From NCBI GenBank assembly GCA_949298825.1, contig CASFYB010000003.1:62001-126000 (forward strand): DNA of 64,000 nt. The letters run 5' to 3'. Of this stretch, positions 37,398-46,183 are shown piece by piece. A program made the position numbers and the translations under genes. Position 1 is the stretch's first letter; every line of letters begins with the position of its first letter. This stretch comes from an uncultured Helicobacter sp. (GTDB lineage: Bacteria > Campylobacterota > Campylobacteria > Campylobacterales > Helicobacteraceae). The notes under the pieces were generated by a model. The model saw only the letters and a list, made by a program, of their open reading frames with translations, did no database searches and had not been told where the DNA came from.

Positions 37398-38414
37398 ATG
37401 AATAGCATCACTTTAAAAAATCCATTTGATATGCATTTGCATTTACGCCAAGGGGATATCTTAAAAGCAGTATTGCCTTTTAGTGCACAGAGTTTTAGCG
37501 GGGGTGTGGTAATGCCAAATCTAAAAACCCCAGTCACAACACTAGAGCTAGCAAATAGCTATAAAGAGCAAATCAAAGCCTTAGCACCAGACTTCTTAGC
37601 ATTGATGACTATTTATATTACTGATTCTCTTAATAAGGAGAGTTTAGGGGATTTAAGTGAGGCTGGTATTAAAATATTAAAGCTTTATCCTAAGGGAGCG
37701 ACGACTAATTCAGATTCTGGAGTGAGTTCTATTTTAAACCCAAATCTTTTAGAGATTTTAAAGGTAGCAGAGGATTTGGGGATGATTTTAAGCATCCATG
37801 GCGAGAGTGATGGATTTAGTATGGATAGGGAATATGAGTTTTTAAAGGTTTTTGAAAGCCTGGCTGTGAGGTTTCCTAGACTTCATATTATTTTAGAACA
37901 TATGAGCGATCATAGAAGCATCCAGGTTTTAGAAAACTTTAAAAACATCACTGCTACGCTTACCTATCATCATATTACGATGGATTTAGATTCTCTTTTA
38001 GGGAAGAATCTAAACCCTCATCATTTCTGTAAACCCATTTTAAAAACACCAAAGGATAGGGAAGCCCTTTTAGACTTGGCTTTAAATGCGCATAAAAAAG
38101 TAAGCTTTGGTTCAGATTCAGCACCTCATCTAACAAGTAATAAATATAGTCCAAATGCCTTTGGCGGGATCTTTAGTGCACCAAACTTGCTACCTAGACT
38201 GGCTGAACTTTTTGAAAAACATAATAAGCTAGAAAATCTGCAAGCCTTTGTGAGCGATAATGCTATAAGAAACTATAAATTAAGTCCAAAAAAGGACAAA
38301 GTAGTTATGCTAAAAAAATCACCATGCAAGATACCAGAGACTATCCCTGTTTTAGATTCTCAAATCATCCCGCTTTTTGGGGGCGAGGATGTGAGTTGGC
38401 AGCAGCTGGACTAA
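37398..38414 (+). CDS. pyrC: Dihydroorotase
   Basis: Third step of pyrimidine synthesis. Metal ligands are visible in PFDMHLHLRQGD, ILSIHGES, ILEHMSDH and FGSDSAPHL. VVMPNLKTPVT is the substrate-binding block. The carboxylated Lys is in KLYPKGAT. The 338-aa length is that of the E. coli-type (class II) enzyme. It stands alone, with a promoter at 37364 and a convergent pepD 57 bases downstream. Confidence 0.95.
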   Translation: MNSITLKNPFDMHLHLRQGDILKAVLPFSAQSFSGGVVMPNLKTPVTTLELANSYKEQIKALAPDFLALMTIYITDSLNKESLGDLSEAGIKILKLYPKGATTNSDSGVSSILNPNLLEILKVAEDLGMILSIHGESDGFSMDREYEFLKVFESLAVRFPRLHIILEHMSDHRSIQVLENFKNITATLTYHHITMDLDSLLGKNLNPHHFCKPILKTPKDREALLDLALNAHKKVSFGSDSAPHLTSNKYSPNAFGGIFSAPNLLPRLAELFEKHNKLENLQAFVSDNAIRNYKLSPKKDKVVMLKKSPCKIPETIPVLDSQIIPLFGGEDVSWQQLD

Positions 38415-38471
38415 AAGATTTTGGGATATTAAGGGCATCCATCAAGTTTTATTAAATTTTAATACCTTAAA

Positions 38472-39740
38472 TCACTTCATGCCTACAATTTCAAACACCA
38501 CTTTTGAGATCCTCTCTATCGAGCTAAGCTCACATCGCTCATCTGTAGAATGGGGATTATAAATGTTTGGTCCAATAGAGCAACACTCAAGCCCTGGGAT
38601 TTTTGCTCCGATGACCCCGCACTCTAGCCCTGCATGGATAGCATAGTAGCGTATATTAGGGTTATAAGTTTTCATTAGTTTTAATACTTCCTCAGAGAAC
38701 TTGCTCTCTTTGCATTCCCAAGGAGGATAGAAACCACCTGATCTTGCTTTTGTATCAAAATTTGAGAAAAACTCCAAAGTCTCAAACTCAATCGCTCTAA
38801 GCTCCCCCTCATCATTGGATCGTGCAAATAACTGGATCCTCCCTTCCCCCTCCTCTAGCTTGGCGATGGCAAGATTGATACTTGTCTGGGCGATCCCAAA
38901 CTCAAGGTTGTAGCTTCTTAGCCCATGAGAAAATCCATTGAGCATCGCAAGAAACTCCGCACTTTTATTGCAAACCCTCTCCTTCCCCCTCCCCAAAGGC
39001 TTGATCCTGATGTGCTCCTCTTCTTTGGGGATCTGCTTGAAGATGACTTTGGCTTTGGCGTGTTTGGGGATGGAATTGATCCTCTCTCCTCCATAAAATG
39101 CGACAATCTCTCCGCCATTTCTTTTGATGAAAGAGGCTAGGGTTTTGATGGCATTGGTCGGATTGCTCAAGATATCCACCCCTGAGTGCCCCCCTTTGAA
39201 TCCATACACTTCCACCTCGCACACCTCTCCCTCTCGATCCACGCTCTCACTCTCCATCTCTACAAAAATATCCACCCCTCCCGCACAACCAATAGTTACC
39301 TCTGTGTCGTGCTCGTGGTCAAGATTGAGGAGGCGTTTGGATTTGAGGGTGTGCTCCAAGCCATTAGCACCGATTAGTCCGACCTCTTCATCATTGGTAA
39401 AAAGGCATTCGATGTTCTCAAACCTCTTTATTGCCTCCATCATGATCGCACAACCTATGCCATTATCCGCCCCAAGGCTAGAATCTTTGGCTCTAAGATA
39501 GCCTCCCTCCTCATAGACCTCTATCTTGGGTGCCTCTCCCATACACACCATATCATAGTGGCTTTGCAGACACACCTTAGGCTCTCCTTTGTAAGCATGG
39601 ATGTTTCCTGCACTATCCACACTGACCTCACACCCACACCCCCTAGCATACTCCACCAAAAACTCTCTCATCTTCTCAGTCTCAAAACTACAATGCGGAA
39701 TCTTGCTAAAATCTTCGAAATGATTGATAACTTCTTGCAT
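38472..39740 (-). CDS. pepD: Aminoacyl-histidine dipeptidase (PepD, M20 family)
   Basis: Zinc dipeptidase (carnosinase-like). Motifs are LQSHYDMVCMGE with the first metal His and Asp, SLGADNGIGCAIMM with the bridging Asp, and FTNDEEVGLIGANGL with the catalytic Glu pair. NLDHEHDTE carries the next ligand and YNPHSTDERCELSSIE the last His. At 422 aa it is shorter than E. coli PepD (485). Composition is unlike its neighbours: long stretches are near 60% GC (for example 39181-39240) and it has long open frames antisense to it. Transfer from another genome is likely. Confidence 0.9.
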   Translation of the reverse strand: MQEVINHFEDFSKIPHCSFETEKMREFLVEYARGCGCEVSVDSAGNIHAYKGEPKVCLQSHYDMVCMGEAPKIEVYEEGGYLRAKDSSLGADNGIGCAIMMEAIKRFENIECLFTNDEEVGLIGANGLEHTLKSKRLLNLDHEHDTEVTIGCAGGVDIFVEMESESVDREGEVCEVEVYGFKGGHSGVDILSNPTNAIKTLASFIKRNGGEIVAFYGGERINSIPKHAKAKVIFKQIPKEEEHIRIKPLGRGKERVCNKSAEFLAMLNGFSHGLRSYNLEFGIAQTSINLAIAKLEEGEGRIQLFARSNDEGELRAIEFETLEFFSNFDTKARSGGFYPPWECKESKFSEEVLKLMKTYNPNIRYYAIHAGLECGVIGAKIPGLECCSIGPNIYNPHSTDERCELSSIERISKVVFEIVGMK

Positions 39741-39862
39741 ATTCTCTCCTTAGATTCTCTTAGCAAACTTATTTTAAAAACTAAAGCCTTTATTATCTTT
39801 ATCTTTTTTCTTAAATTAAGTGATAATCAGACTGGAATTGGGCTAAATTGCTAGCAAGATTG

Positions 39863-41707
39863 TTAATTTGTATCTTTGTTTTTCTTAAATTCTTGCGCAT
39901 TTTTTAAAATTTCTTCATCTTTTTGTAAATCATAGAATCTAAAACTCTCACCACTTTGGCGCGCACCGCTTAAGAGATCCCCACTGTTTCTATATTTTAA
40001 GTCAAGCTCAGCAATATCAAAGCCACTAAGTGTGGCGCTAAACTCTTCTAGTCTTTGACTTTTTGGAAGATTGGTATATAAAAAGCAGTATCCCTTAAGT
40101 CCATTGCGGCTTACTCTACCGCGCAACTGATGGAGCGTGGCTAGTCCTAAGCGCTCTGGAGCTAGGATGATGATGGTAGTTAGCCTAGGTAGGGAGATAC
40201 CCACTTCAATAAGTGTAGTGGCTAGTAAAATATCCCCCTTTTGTCTAAACTCTTTTAAAATCTCATCTTTATTTTTGTCTTGACCATGAGTGATATAAAC
40301 ATTATCAAAATGCTTTTGCCAAAAAGGAGCCCCTTCTTTTATCGAAAGATAATCAATGTGCTCACTCTCTTCTACAAGTGGATAGACGATGATGGTTTGA
40401 TGCTTATTTTTTATTTGTTCTTTGATGTGGGCGATGAGGTTTGGGAAATCATTTTTATGGATGATTTTAGTATTTATATCTTTTTTGAAAGGCAGATCAG
40501 TAATAAGACTAAAGTCAATAAAGTTTGATTCTATCATACCTAGTGTGCGAGGGATAGGAGTGGCAGAAAATTGAAGGAAATGAGGTTTTTTAGATGGAGA
40601 GGAAGGGCTTAGCATATTTTGAAGGGCTTGGCGTTGGTTGGTACCAAAGCGATGCTGCTCATCTATCATGATAAGGGCAAAATCTAGAGAGTTAAAATTT
40701 TGATGCAATAGTGCTTGTGTGCCGATGAGAAAATGTGCTTTTGTGGAATCTTCACTTTTATGGCGAGATTGACTAAGGATGAGAGAGGTGGAAATATGGC
40801 TTGGTAAAAACTTTTTTGCCTCAGCAAAAATCTGCTCTGCCAAAATGGTAGTAGGCACCATGAGGACAGATCTTTTAGGATAGGCCATAACTACGCTGCA
40901 TAAAATAACCATTGTTTTGCCGCAGCCTACATCCCCCATAATGATACGACGTGCAGCAGTTTTTGATGAGAGGTCTTTAGCAATATCCTTGATTGCATTT
41001 ATCTGGGATGGCGTAAGATTGAAGGGCAGAGATTGGATAAAACTTTGATGCTCTCCATCGCAGATAAATTTAGCTTCAAAATATCGACGTTTTTTAGATA
41101 GACGTGAGATGTGCTGATAGATCTCAATAAATTTAAGAGCATCAAGACTATCTTTTGGCAAGGTTTTATATCTTTGAAAATAGGATAAAAAACTAGAATC
41201 TGGATAGAATATTTTTAAAAGCGGATGGATGATATTTATAGGGAGAATGGGGGCTAGATTTTCTTTTGTGATGTATTTATTGATGATGGTTTTTAGAGTG
41301 GAATCTTTAATTTGATTTAGTTTAAAATGTGGGGTGATTGTATTTATCTCATAGATAACTTTAGGTTGTGTGATGGATGGAGCTGGGTTAAACTCTAGGG
41401 TGCCATGGATAAATATCGTTTTGTTTGGGATAAAAATATTTTTATGATAGCTTTTTGGGTGAAAGATAAAGAGGTTAAGAGGGGCATCAAGATTGATGAT
41501 ATGGGCAGGGATTTTAAGTAGCTTGGCTCCATGTTTTGGTGCATTATAAGGGAGGATTTTGATCTCTAGCGCACCAGTTTGATTGGCCTTTAGCTTTGAG
41601 ATTATTGTCGTATCTGTATAGGATTTGGGTATACATAGACATAGGTCAAGGAGGCTTTTTATACCTATTTTTTCTAACTTGATATAATCATTTTTTTGAA
41701 ATTCCAT
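39863..41707 (-). CDS. recG: ATP-dependent DNA helicase RecG
   Basis: Branch-migration helicase for stalled forks and Holliday junctions. Walker A is GDVGCGKTMV, motif II is DEQHRFG (DEQH), motif III is FSATPIPRT, and motif VI is HQLRGRVSRNG. The C-terminal segment FDIAELDLKYRNSGDLLSGARQSGE is diagnostic (split here only by wording). The 614-aa length is short compared with E. coli (693), with the N-terminal wedge region reduced, as in related Helicobacter. It diverges from queF across only 32 bases. Confidence 0.94.
   Translation of the reverse strand: MEFQKNDYIKLEKIGIKSLLDLCLCIPKSYTDTTIISKLKANQTGALEIKILPYNAPKHGAKLLKIPAHIINLDAPLNLFIFHPKSYHKNIFIPNKTIFIHGTLEFNPAPSITQPKVIYEINTITPHFKLNQIKDSTLKTIINKYITKENLAPILPINIIHPLLKIFYPDSSFLSYFQRYKTLPKDSLDALKFIEIYQHISRLSKKRRYFEAKFICDGEHQSFIQSLPFNLTPSQINAIKDIAKDLSSKTAARRIIMGDVGCGKTMVILCSVVMAYPKRSVLMVPTTILAEQIFAEAKKFLPSHISTSLILSQSRHKSEDSTKAHFLIGTQALLHQNFNSLDFALIMIDEQHRFGTNQRQALQNMLSPSSPSKKPHFLQFSATPIPRTLGMIESNFIDFSLITDLPFKKDINTKIIHKNDFPNLIAHIKEQIKNKHQTIIVYPLVEESEHIDYLSIKEGAPFWQKHFDNVYITHGQDKNKDEILKEFRQKGDILLATTLIEVGISLPRLTTIIILAPERLGLATLHQLRGRVSRNGLKGYCFLYTNLPKSQRLEEFSATLSGFDIAELDLKYRNSGDLLSGARQSGESFRFYDLQKDEEILKNAQEFKKNKDTN
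41683..41688 (+). promoter_or_regulatory. Candidate queF -10 inside the recG start region
   Basis: TATAAT, preceded by TTGA, lies 51 bases before the queF ATG and within the first codons of the divergent recG gene. The recG-queF gap is only 32 bases, so a promoter inside recG is needed if queF has its own. No preQ1 riboswitch is seen. Confidence 0.35.
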
Positions 41708-41739
41708 GAAGATTATTTTAGCAGATTAAAGGGTTGGAA

Positions 41740-42207
41740 ATGTTGAGTGTTTTGGGCAATAAGGATGTGAAATATAGCTTTGAGTATAATAAAGATATTT
41801 TAGAGGCTTTTGAAAATCGTCATAGGGATAATGACTATTTTGTAAAATTCAACTGTCCGGAATTTACTTCTTTATGCCCGATTACTTCTCAGCCAGATTT
41901 TGCTACGATTTATATTAACTACATCCCTGATTTGAAAATGGTTGAGAGTAAGTCCTTGAAGCTTTATTTATTCTCATTTCGTAATCATGGGGATTTTCAT
42001 GAAAATTGCATTAATGTGATTATGAAAGATTTGATTGAGCTTTTAGATCCTCGTTATATTGAAGTATGTGGGAAATTCTTGCCACGTGGCGGTATTAGTA
42101 TTGATCCATTTGCTAATTATGGTCGCAAGGGGACTAAATATGAGGAGATGGCAAACTACCGCTTATTAAATCATGATTTAAATTTTGAAAAAGTAGATAA
42201 TCGCTAA
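41740..42207 (+). CDS. queF: NADPH-dependent preQ0 reductase QueF (unimodular)
   Basis: Reduces the nitrile 7-cyano-7-deazaguanine to preQ1 in queuosine synthesis. The nucleophilic Cys is in [16 protein letters not shown], and the substrate motif [16 protein letters not shown] with HENC follows. [24 protein letters not shown] closes the domain (split here only by wording). I use the ATG at 41740 (155 aa) because AAAGGG lies six bases upstream. A TTG two codons earlier is also in frame. It shares one base with the thioesterase gene. Confidence 0.95.
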   Translation: MLSVLGNKDVKYSFEYNKDILEAFENRHRDNDYFVKFNCPEFTSLCPITSQPDFATIYINYIPDLKMVESKSLKLYLFSFRNHGDFHENCINVIMKDLIELLDPRYIEVCGKFLPRGGISIDPFANYGRKGTKYEEMANYRLLNHDLNFEKVDNR

Positions 42208-42611
42208 TGGCCAAGTTTAGCTATGTGCAAGAAGTAGAATTTGTAGATGTGGATTCTATGGGGGTGATGTGGCATGGAAATTATGTTAGGAAGATGGAGC
42301 TAGCACGTTGCAAATTTTTAGATTCTCTAAACTATGGCTATAAACGTTTGCAGAGTCTTGAGTATTTTTTCCCTGTAGTAGAGATGAATATTAAATATTT
42401 ATTTCCTGCTAGATATGAAGATGTGATAGAGATATTTGTGCAAGTGCTTGAAGCAAAAGTATATGTAGGCTTAGAGTATCAGATGCATGTTGGAGATAGG
42501 CATATTGCCACTGGCTATACCCGTCATATTTTAGTAAATGCTAAGAATAATAAGGCATTAAGAAAAATCCCTCAAGATTTTCTAAAAGCTTTATTAGAGT
42601 TTAAGGAGTAG
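42207..42611 (+). CDS. YbgC/4-hydroxybenzoyl-CoA-type acyl thioesterase
   Basis: A 134-aa hot-dog protein. EFVDVDSMGVMWHGNYVRKMELARCKFL carries the catalytic Asp (DVDSMGVMWH) and the central-helix pattern of the 4HBT/YbgC family (split here only by wording). Helicobacter homologues hydrolyse acyl-CoA or acyl-ACP. The start overlaps queF (ATGG, one base), and the LolA-like gene follows after two bases, forming a three-gene unit. Confidence 0.87.
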   Translation: MAKFSYVQEVEFVDVDSMGVMWHGNYVRKMELARCKFLDSLNYGYKRLQSLEYFFPVVEMNIKYLFPARYEDVIEIFVQVLEAKVYVGLEYQMHVGDRHIATGYTRHILVNAKNNKALRKIPQDFLKALLEFKE

Positions 42612-42613
42612 GT

Positions 42614-43147
42614 ATGAAGGCTTTTTGTAGATATTTTTGTTATTTTTTTCTTTTATCTTTGAGTTTGAAGGCTATGGATGTAGCTCAACTCAAAGAGATA
42701 TTTTCCCATCATTATCTTAAGGGGGATTTTAGCCTAGATCGAGTGGATGTCAATCTTCCTATCCCTATGAGATTTGAAGGGGTTTTTGAGATAAAAAATA
42801 ATCAGCTTTTTGTCCAAGTAAGGACGCCTTTACAAATGAATTTAAGGCTAGATTCTACAGGAGTGTTTTATCAGACTACAGGGGATTATCAACGTTTTAA
42901 TGGCGAGTTTGATTCTGCTCTTTTTAATATGGCTATAAATTTTGACCTTTTGAGTTTGGGGCAGTACTTTTCAATCCGTCCTAATGGTGATGAGAAGTAT
43001 TGGACAGTGCAGCTAGTACCTAGGCAGAATATGGGCATCAGCGTTATTGAGATAGATGGGGATAGTTTTATAAAAAGTGTTTTTGTAAAAGAGGCTAATG
43101 GCAGCTCTAATACCTTGAGGCTAAGCTCAATAAAATTTTTAGATTAG
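42614..43147 (+). CDS. LolA-like periplasmic lipoprotein carrier (putative)
   Basis: A 177-aa exported protein with a signal peptide (KAFCRYFCYFFLLSLSLKA, cleavage near residue 20). The mature part is beta-rich with repeated phrases such as MRFEGVFEIKNNQLFVQVRTP and LRLDSTGVFYQTTGDYQRF, consistent with the open LolA barrel. Similarity is one of pattern and size, not of a strong motif, so I leave the symbol empty. It is the last gene of the queF-thioesterase unit and converges on cysS with a 4-base overlap. Confidence 0.55.
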   Translation: MKAFCRYFCYFFLLSLSLKAMDVAQLKEIFSHHYLKGDFSLDRVDVNLPIPMRFEGVFEIKNNQLFVQVRTPLQMNLRLDSTGVFYQTTGDYQRFNGEFDSALFNMAINFDLLSLGQYFSIRPNGDEKYWTVQLVPRQNMGISVIEIDGDSFIKSVFVKEANGSSNTLRLSSIKFLD

Positions 43148-44562
43148 GCCTTTTCCCAAACGCTGCCATCAGCCGTATCTAAGATCATGATGCCCATAGA
43201 TTCTAATTTGGATCTGATTTCATCAGCCTTTGTGTAGTCTTTTTGCTTTTTGGCCTCTGATCTTTGTTCAATAAGTGCTTGTATTTCTAACTTTTGTTTC
43301 TCATCCACACCAAGCTGAAAATATTCATTTGCATTCATCACACCAATGCCAAGCAAAGAGGCGATAAATTCAAGATTTTGTGCGATTTCATTTTTGAGTG
43401 TTTTATCTTTTGGTGAGGCATCGATTTTTTGGTTAGATTCACTAAGCATAGATTCTAGGATTGCTAGAGCTTTTGATATATTCAGATCATCACATAGTGC
43501 TTCTAGGAGACTATTTTGAAAATCGTTTTTAGGCATTAAATCTTTTTGGGAATCAAAACAAGCAATAAATCCAATACGCTTTTTAAGGCGGTAGATCTTA
43601 TCTAGACGTTTTTTAGAGCTTAATAGGTCCTCTTGACTAAAGCTAAGGATGGAGCGGTAGTGTGTAGAGATTAGGTAGTTGCGCAAGATTTCTCCATGAT
43701 AGTGTTTTAGTGCATCTTTGATAAAAAAGCTATTGCCCAGCGATTTGCTCATCTTCTCACCATTGATATTGACAAAGCCATTATGCATCCAATATTTAGC
43801 GATCTCTCTACCTGTAGCGCAGCGAGTTTGAGAGGCTTCATTTTCATGATGAGGGAAGAGAAGATCTGCCCCACCCCCATGGATATCAATGCCAAATTCT
43901 TCATCCTTATAGGCCAGATGCTTTTCAATCATAGCTGAGCATTCTATATGCCATCCAGGTCTCCCAAATCCAAGAATACTTTCATATCCTATATCATCTT
44001 CGCCCTTATAGGCTTTCCATAAGGCAAAGTCTCTAGGGTCTTTTTTTTCTTCATTTTCTTTGATTCTGGCTTGAGATTCTTCATCATTGCCTCTCATAGA
44101 TAGATTGCCATAGTTAGGGTCTTTGGCGACTTCAAGATAGATATCACCATTTGTGCTTTTGTATGCAGCACCTTTTTGCATCAAGGTTTGTATCATTGTT
44201 GAAATTTCAGGGATGCTCTCTGTGGCTTTTGGCTCTATATCAGCTTGTTTTACACCAAGAGCAGCCATATCTTTTAGATAGGATTGTATATAGGCTGTAG
44301 TGATTTGGGTGATTTCTTGGTTGCTTTCTTTGGATTTATTGATGATCTTATCATCGATGTCTGTAAAGTTTTTAGCCAGGGTTACTTTGTATCCAGATGC
44401 TCTAAAAACTCTAGCTAAGAGGTCAAAAACAAGAGAAGAGCGCGCATGTCCTAGATGAGCATCATCATAGACTGTAGGCCCACAGACATAGATTCTTACT
44501 TCACCTTCTTTAATGGGCTTAAAATCAAGTTTCATCTTAGCTTTGCTATCATAGATCTTCAT
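43144..44562 (-). CDS. cysS: Cysteinyl-tRNA synthetase
   Basis: Class I synthetase with a zinc site. The HIGH region is YVCGPTVYDDAHLGHARSSLVFD (split here only by wording), with the first zinc Cys. GWHIECSAM, HGGGADLLFPHHENE and ARCATGREIAKYWMHNGF give the other ligands. KMSKSLGN is present. I use the ATG at 44562 (472 aa), which follows GGGGAAG and begins MKIYDSKAK. An ATG at 44598 would add 12 residues. murJ ends upstream on the same strand at 44634. Confidence 0.96.
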   Translation of the reverse strand: MKIYDSKAKMKLDFKPIKEGEVRIYVCGPTVYDDAHLGHARSSLVFDLLARVFRASGYKVTLAKNFTDIDDKIINKSKESNQEITQITTAYIQSYLKDMAALGVKQADIEPKATESIPEISTMIQTLMQKGAAYKSTNGDIYLEVAKDPNYGNLSMRGNDEESQARIKENEEKKDPRDFALWKAYKGEDDIGYESILGFGRPGWHIECSAMIEKHLAYKDEEFGIDIHGGGADLLFPHHENEASQTRCATGREIAKYWMHNGFVNINGEKMSKSLGNSFFIKDALKHYHGEILRNYLISTHYRSILSFSQEDLLSSKKRLDKIYRLKKRIGFIACFDSQKDLMPKNDFQNSLLEALCDDLNISKALAILESMLSESNQKIDASPKDKTLKNEIAQNLEFIASLLGIGVMNANEYFQLGVDEKQKLEIQALIEQRSEAKKQKDYTKADEIRSKLESMGIMILDTADGSVWEKA

Positions 44563-44633
44563 AATAACTTCCCCAATCATGGATAAAATAAGCTTCATTC
44601 TATCCTAAAATGAGTAATCACTAATGATCAAAT

Positions 44634-46067
44634 CTATAAAGAATAAAACATTAAAAATATTTTTAAAATTATTATCTCTACAGCTAAGATCCCTATAAGG
44701 ATAAACCAGGCTTTTTTAAATAATAGGATGGCTTTAAATTCTTTTAGCCCAAATTGTTTGATCGTAAGGGCAAAAAGTACAAATCCCCCTATGCTTGAAG
44801 CAAGTGCTAGGCCATATAGGGCAAAAAATTGCATCAAGATGACAGAGATGATAAAACTTGTGCCTAGTGATATGGCAGATATCTTTGCTGCTTTTCCCTG
44901 TTTTTTATGGGCATAGAGCCAAAGTGAAAAAATCTTAGCCAGTCCAAATGGCAGTAGGCCTAAAAGATAGAGCGCAAAAACATTAGCAGTAGTTAGGGTA
45001 TCTTGTCGTAAAAAATTACCCCTTTCAAAAAGGATGAAAATAATCTCATTTTTAAGCATAATGCCACCACATACACATATAGCTAGCGCGATTAATAAAA
45101 ACCAAAAAGTATTTTTTAAAAGCTCTCTAGCTTTTTGTTCTTGATGATTTTTGATAGCTTTCGCAATAGTTGGAAATAAGGCTGTAGAAATGGCAATAGC
45201 AAATATGGCTAGGGGAAGTTGAAAAATACGATTAGCATAATAAAGGTAGGAAATGCTACCAGAGACAAGAAAGCTGGCTAATATCGTGTCTAAAAATGCA
45301 GCAATTTGTGCTGTGGAGCTGCCAAGGAGTGCTGGGAAGAATTGAGCAAAAAATCCTTTGATGCTTTTTTCATAAGCAAGCTTGATGTTGCTTTTGGCTC
45401 TTTTTGTAATGAGTAGATATAAATCCTTAAGCCCAATATAAAAAAGCTTGAGAAATCGTTTTTGATATAGAGGGTAAAAATGAATAAGAATCTGAGCTAT
45501 GCCTCCGCATAAAACCCCATAGCTAAGGAAATATACAATCTCCATGCCTTCTTTATTGCGTGCTAAAAAAAGCGAAAGGATCATAAAGATATTTAAAAGA
45601 GCAGTATTATAAGCACTTACCCAAAATACATTTTTGTATTGCAAGAGTGAGCTAAAAAAGGTCGTGATAAATACTAGTTCTAAATACCAGAAATTAATCA
45701 CCACAATAGGGCGAGTAAGCTCAAACTTTGTATCATCAAAGCCATAGGCCAAAATCCGTGTAAAAAAGCCAGAAAACCACCATACAAGCAAGCTTAAAAG
45801 TAGAATAACGCATACAAAGATAAAAAAGGTAGCAACAATAAATATCCCTTTTCGTTTAGTAGCAATGAGTGAGGGTAAAAAGCTTTGCACAAACGCGCCT
45901 TCGCCAAAAATCCTGCGAAAGAGATTGGGAAATTTAAAAGCAGCAAAAAAAATGTCTGAAAACATACCAGCCCCAAGTATATGGGCTGTAAAAATATCGC
46001 GCAAGAAGCCAAAAATGCGTGAACATAAGATCCCGCTACTGTTTGTAAAAAAAGCTTTTTTTAGCAA
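44634..46067 (-). CDS. murJ: Lipid II flippase MurJ
   Basis: Translocates lipid II across the inner membrane. About 14 hydrophobic helices are visible. Conserved motifs are KKAFFTNSSGILCSRIFGFLRDI at the N-terminus (split here only by wording), FKFPNLFRRIFGEGAFVQSFLP and YYANRIFQLPLAIFAIAISTALFP. I choose the TTG at 46067 (477 aa), because AAAGGGG lies five bases upstream. Another TTG at 46082 gives five extra residues but lacks a ribosome site. It diverges from the FapA-like gene across 116 bases. murJ-cysS adjacency is known in Helicobacter. Confidence 0.94.
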   Translation of the reverse strand: MLKKAFFTNSSGILCSRIFGFLRDIFTAHILGAGMFSDIFFAAFKFPNLFRRIFGEGAFVQSFLPSLIATKRKGIFIVATFFIFVCVILLLSLLVWWFSGFFTRILAYGFDDTKFELTRPIVVINFWYLELVFITTFFSSLLQYKNVFWVSAYNTALLNIFMILSLFLARNKEGMEIVYFLSYGVLCGGIAQILIHFYPLYQKRFLKLFYIGLKDLYLLITKRAKSNIKLAYEKSIKGFFAQFFPALLGSSTAQIAAFLDTILASFLVSGSISYLYYANRIFQLPLAIFAIAISTALFPTIAKAIKNHQEQKARELLKNTFWFLLIALAICVCGGIMLKNEIIFILFERGNFLRQDTLTTANVFALYLLGLLPFGLAKIFSLWLYAHKKQGKAAKISAISLGTSFIISVILMQFFALYGLALASSIGGFVLFALTIKQFGLKEFKAILLFKKAWFILIGILAVEIIILKIFLMFYSL

Positions 46068-46142
46068 AAAATCCCCTTTCAAAATATCAATAGATTGTGA
46101 ACATTCGTAATTTTATTTTTGTAAGTTGGCATAATTATGAAT

Positions 46143-46148
46143 TATAAT
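46143..46148 (+). promoter_or_regulatory. Probable -10 for the FapA/ruvA unit
   Basis: TATAAT within GAATTATAATATCG, 36 bases before the TTG start at 46184. The flanks are AT-rich and no -35 is clear. The opposite strand of this gap would have to carry the murJ promoter. Confidence 0.4.
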
Positions 46149-46183
46149 ATCGTAAAATTTAGGTTTGCCATGAAGGAGTATTT

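Noticed and set aside
38925-39501. Several plus-strand open frames of 70-125 codons across pepD
   Set aside because: They are antisense to a well-conserved dipeptidase, lack ribosome sites, and arise from the high GC of that gene.
39821-39829. TGATAATCA near the pepD upstream region, possible Fur box
   Set aside because: Only one half of the 7-1-7 site is present; the rest (GACTGG) does not match.
41689-41739. Possible preQ1 riboswitch before queF
   Set aside because: The leader is short and lacks the C-rich loop and A-rich tail of a preQ1 aptamer.
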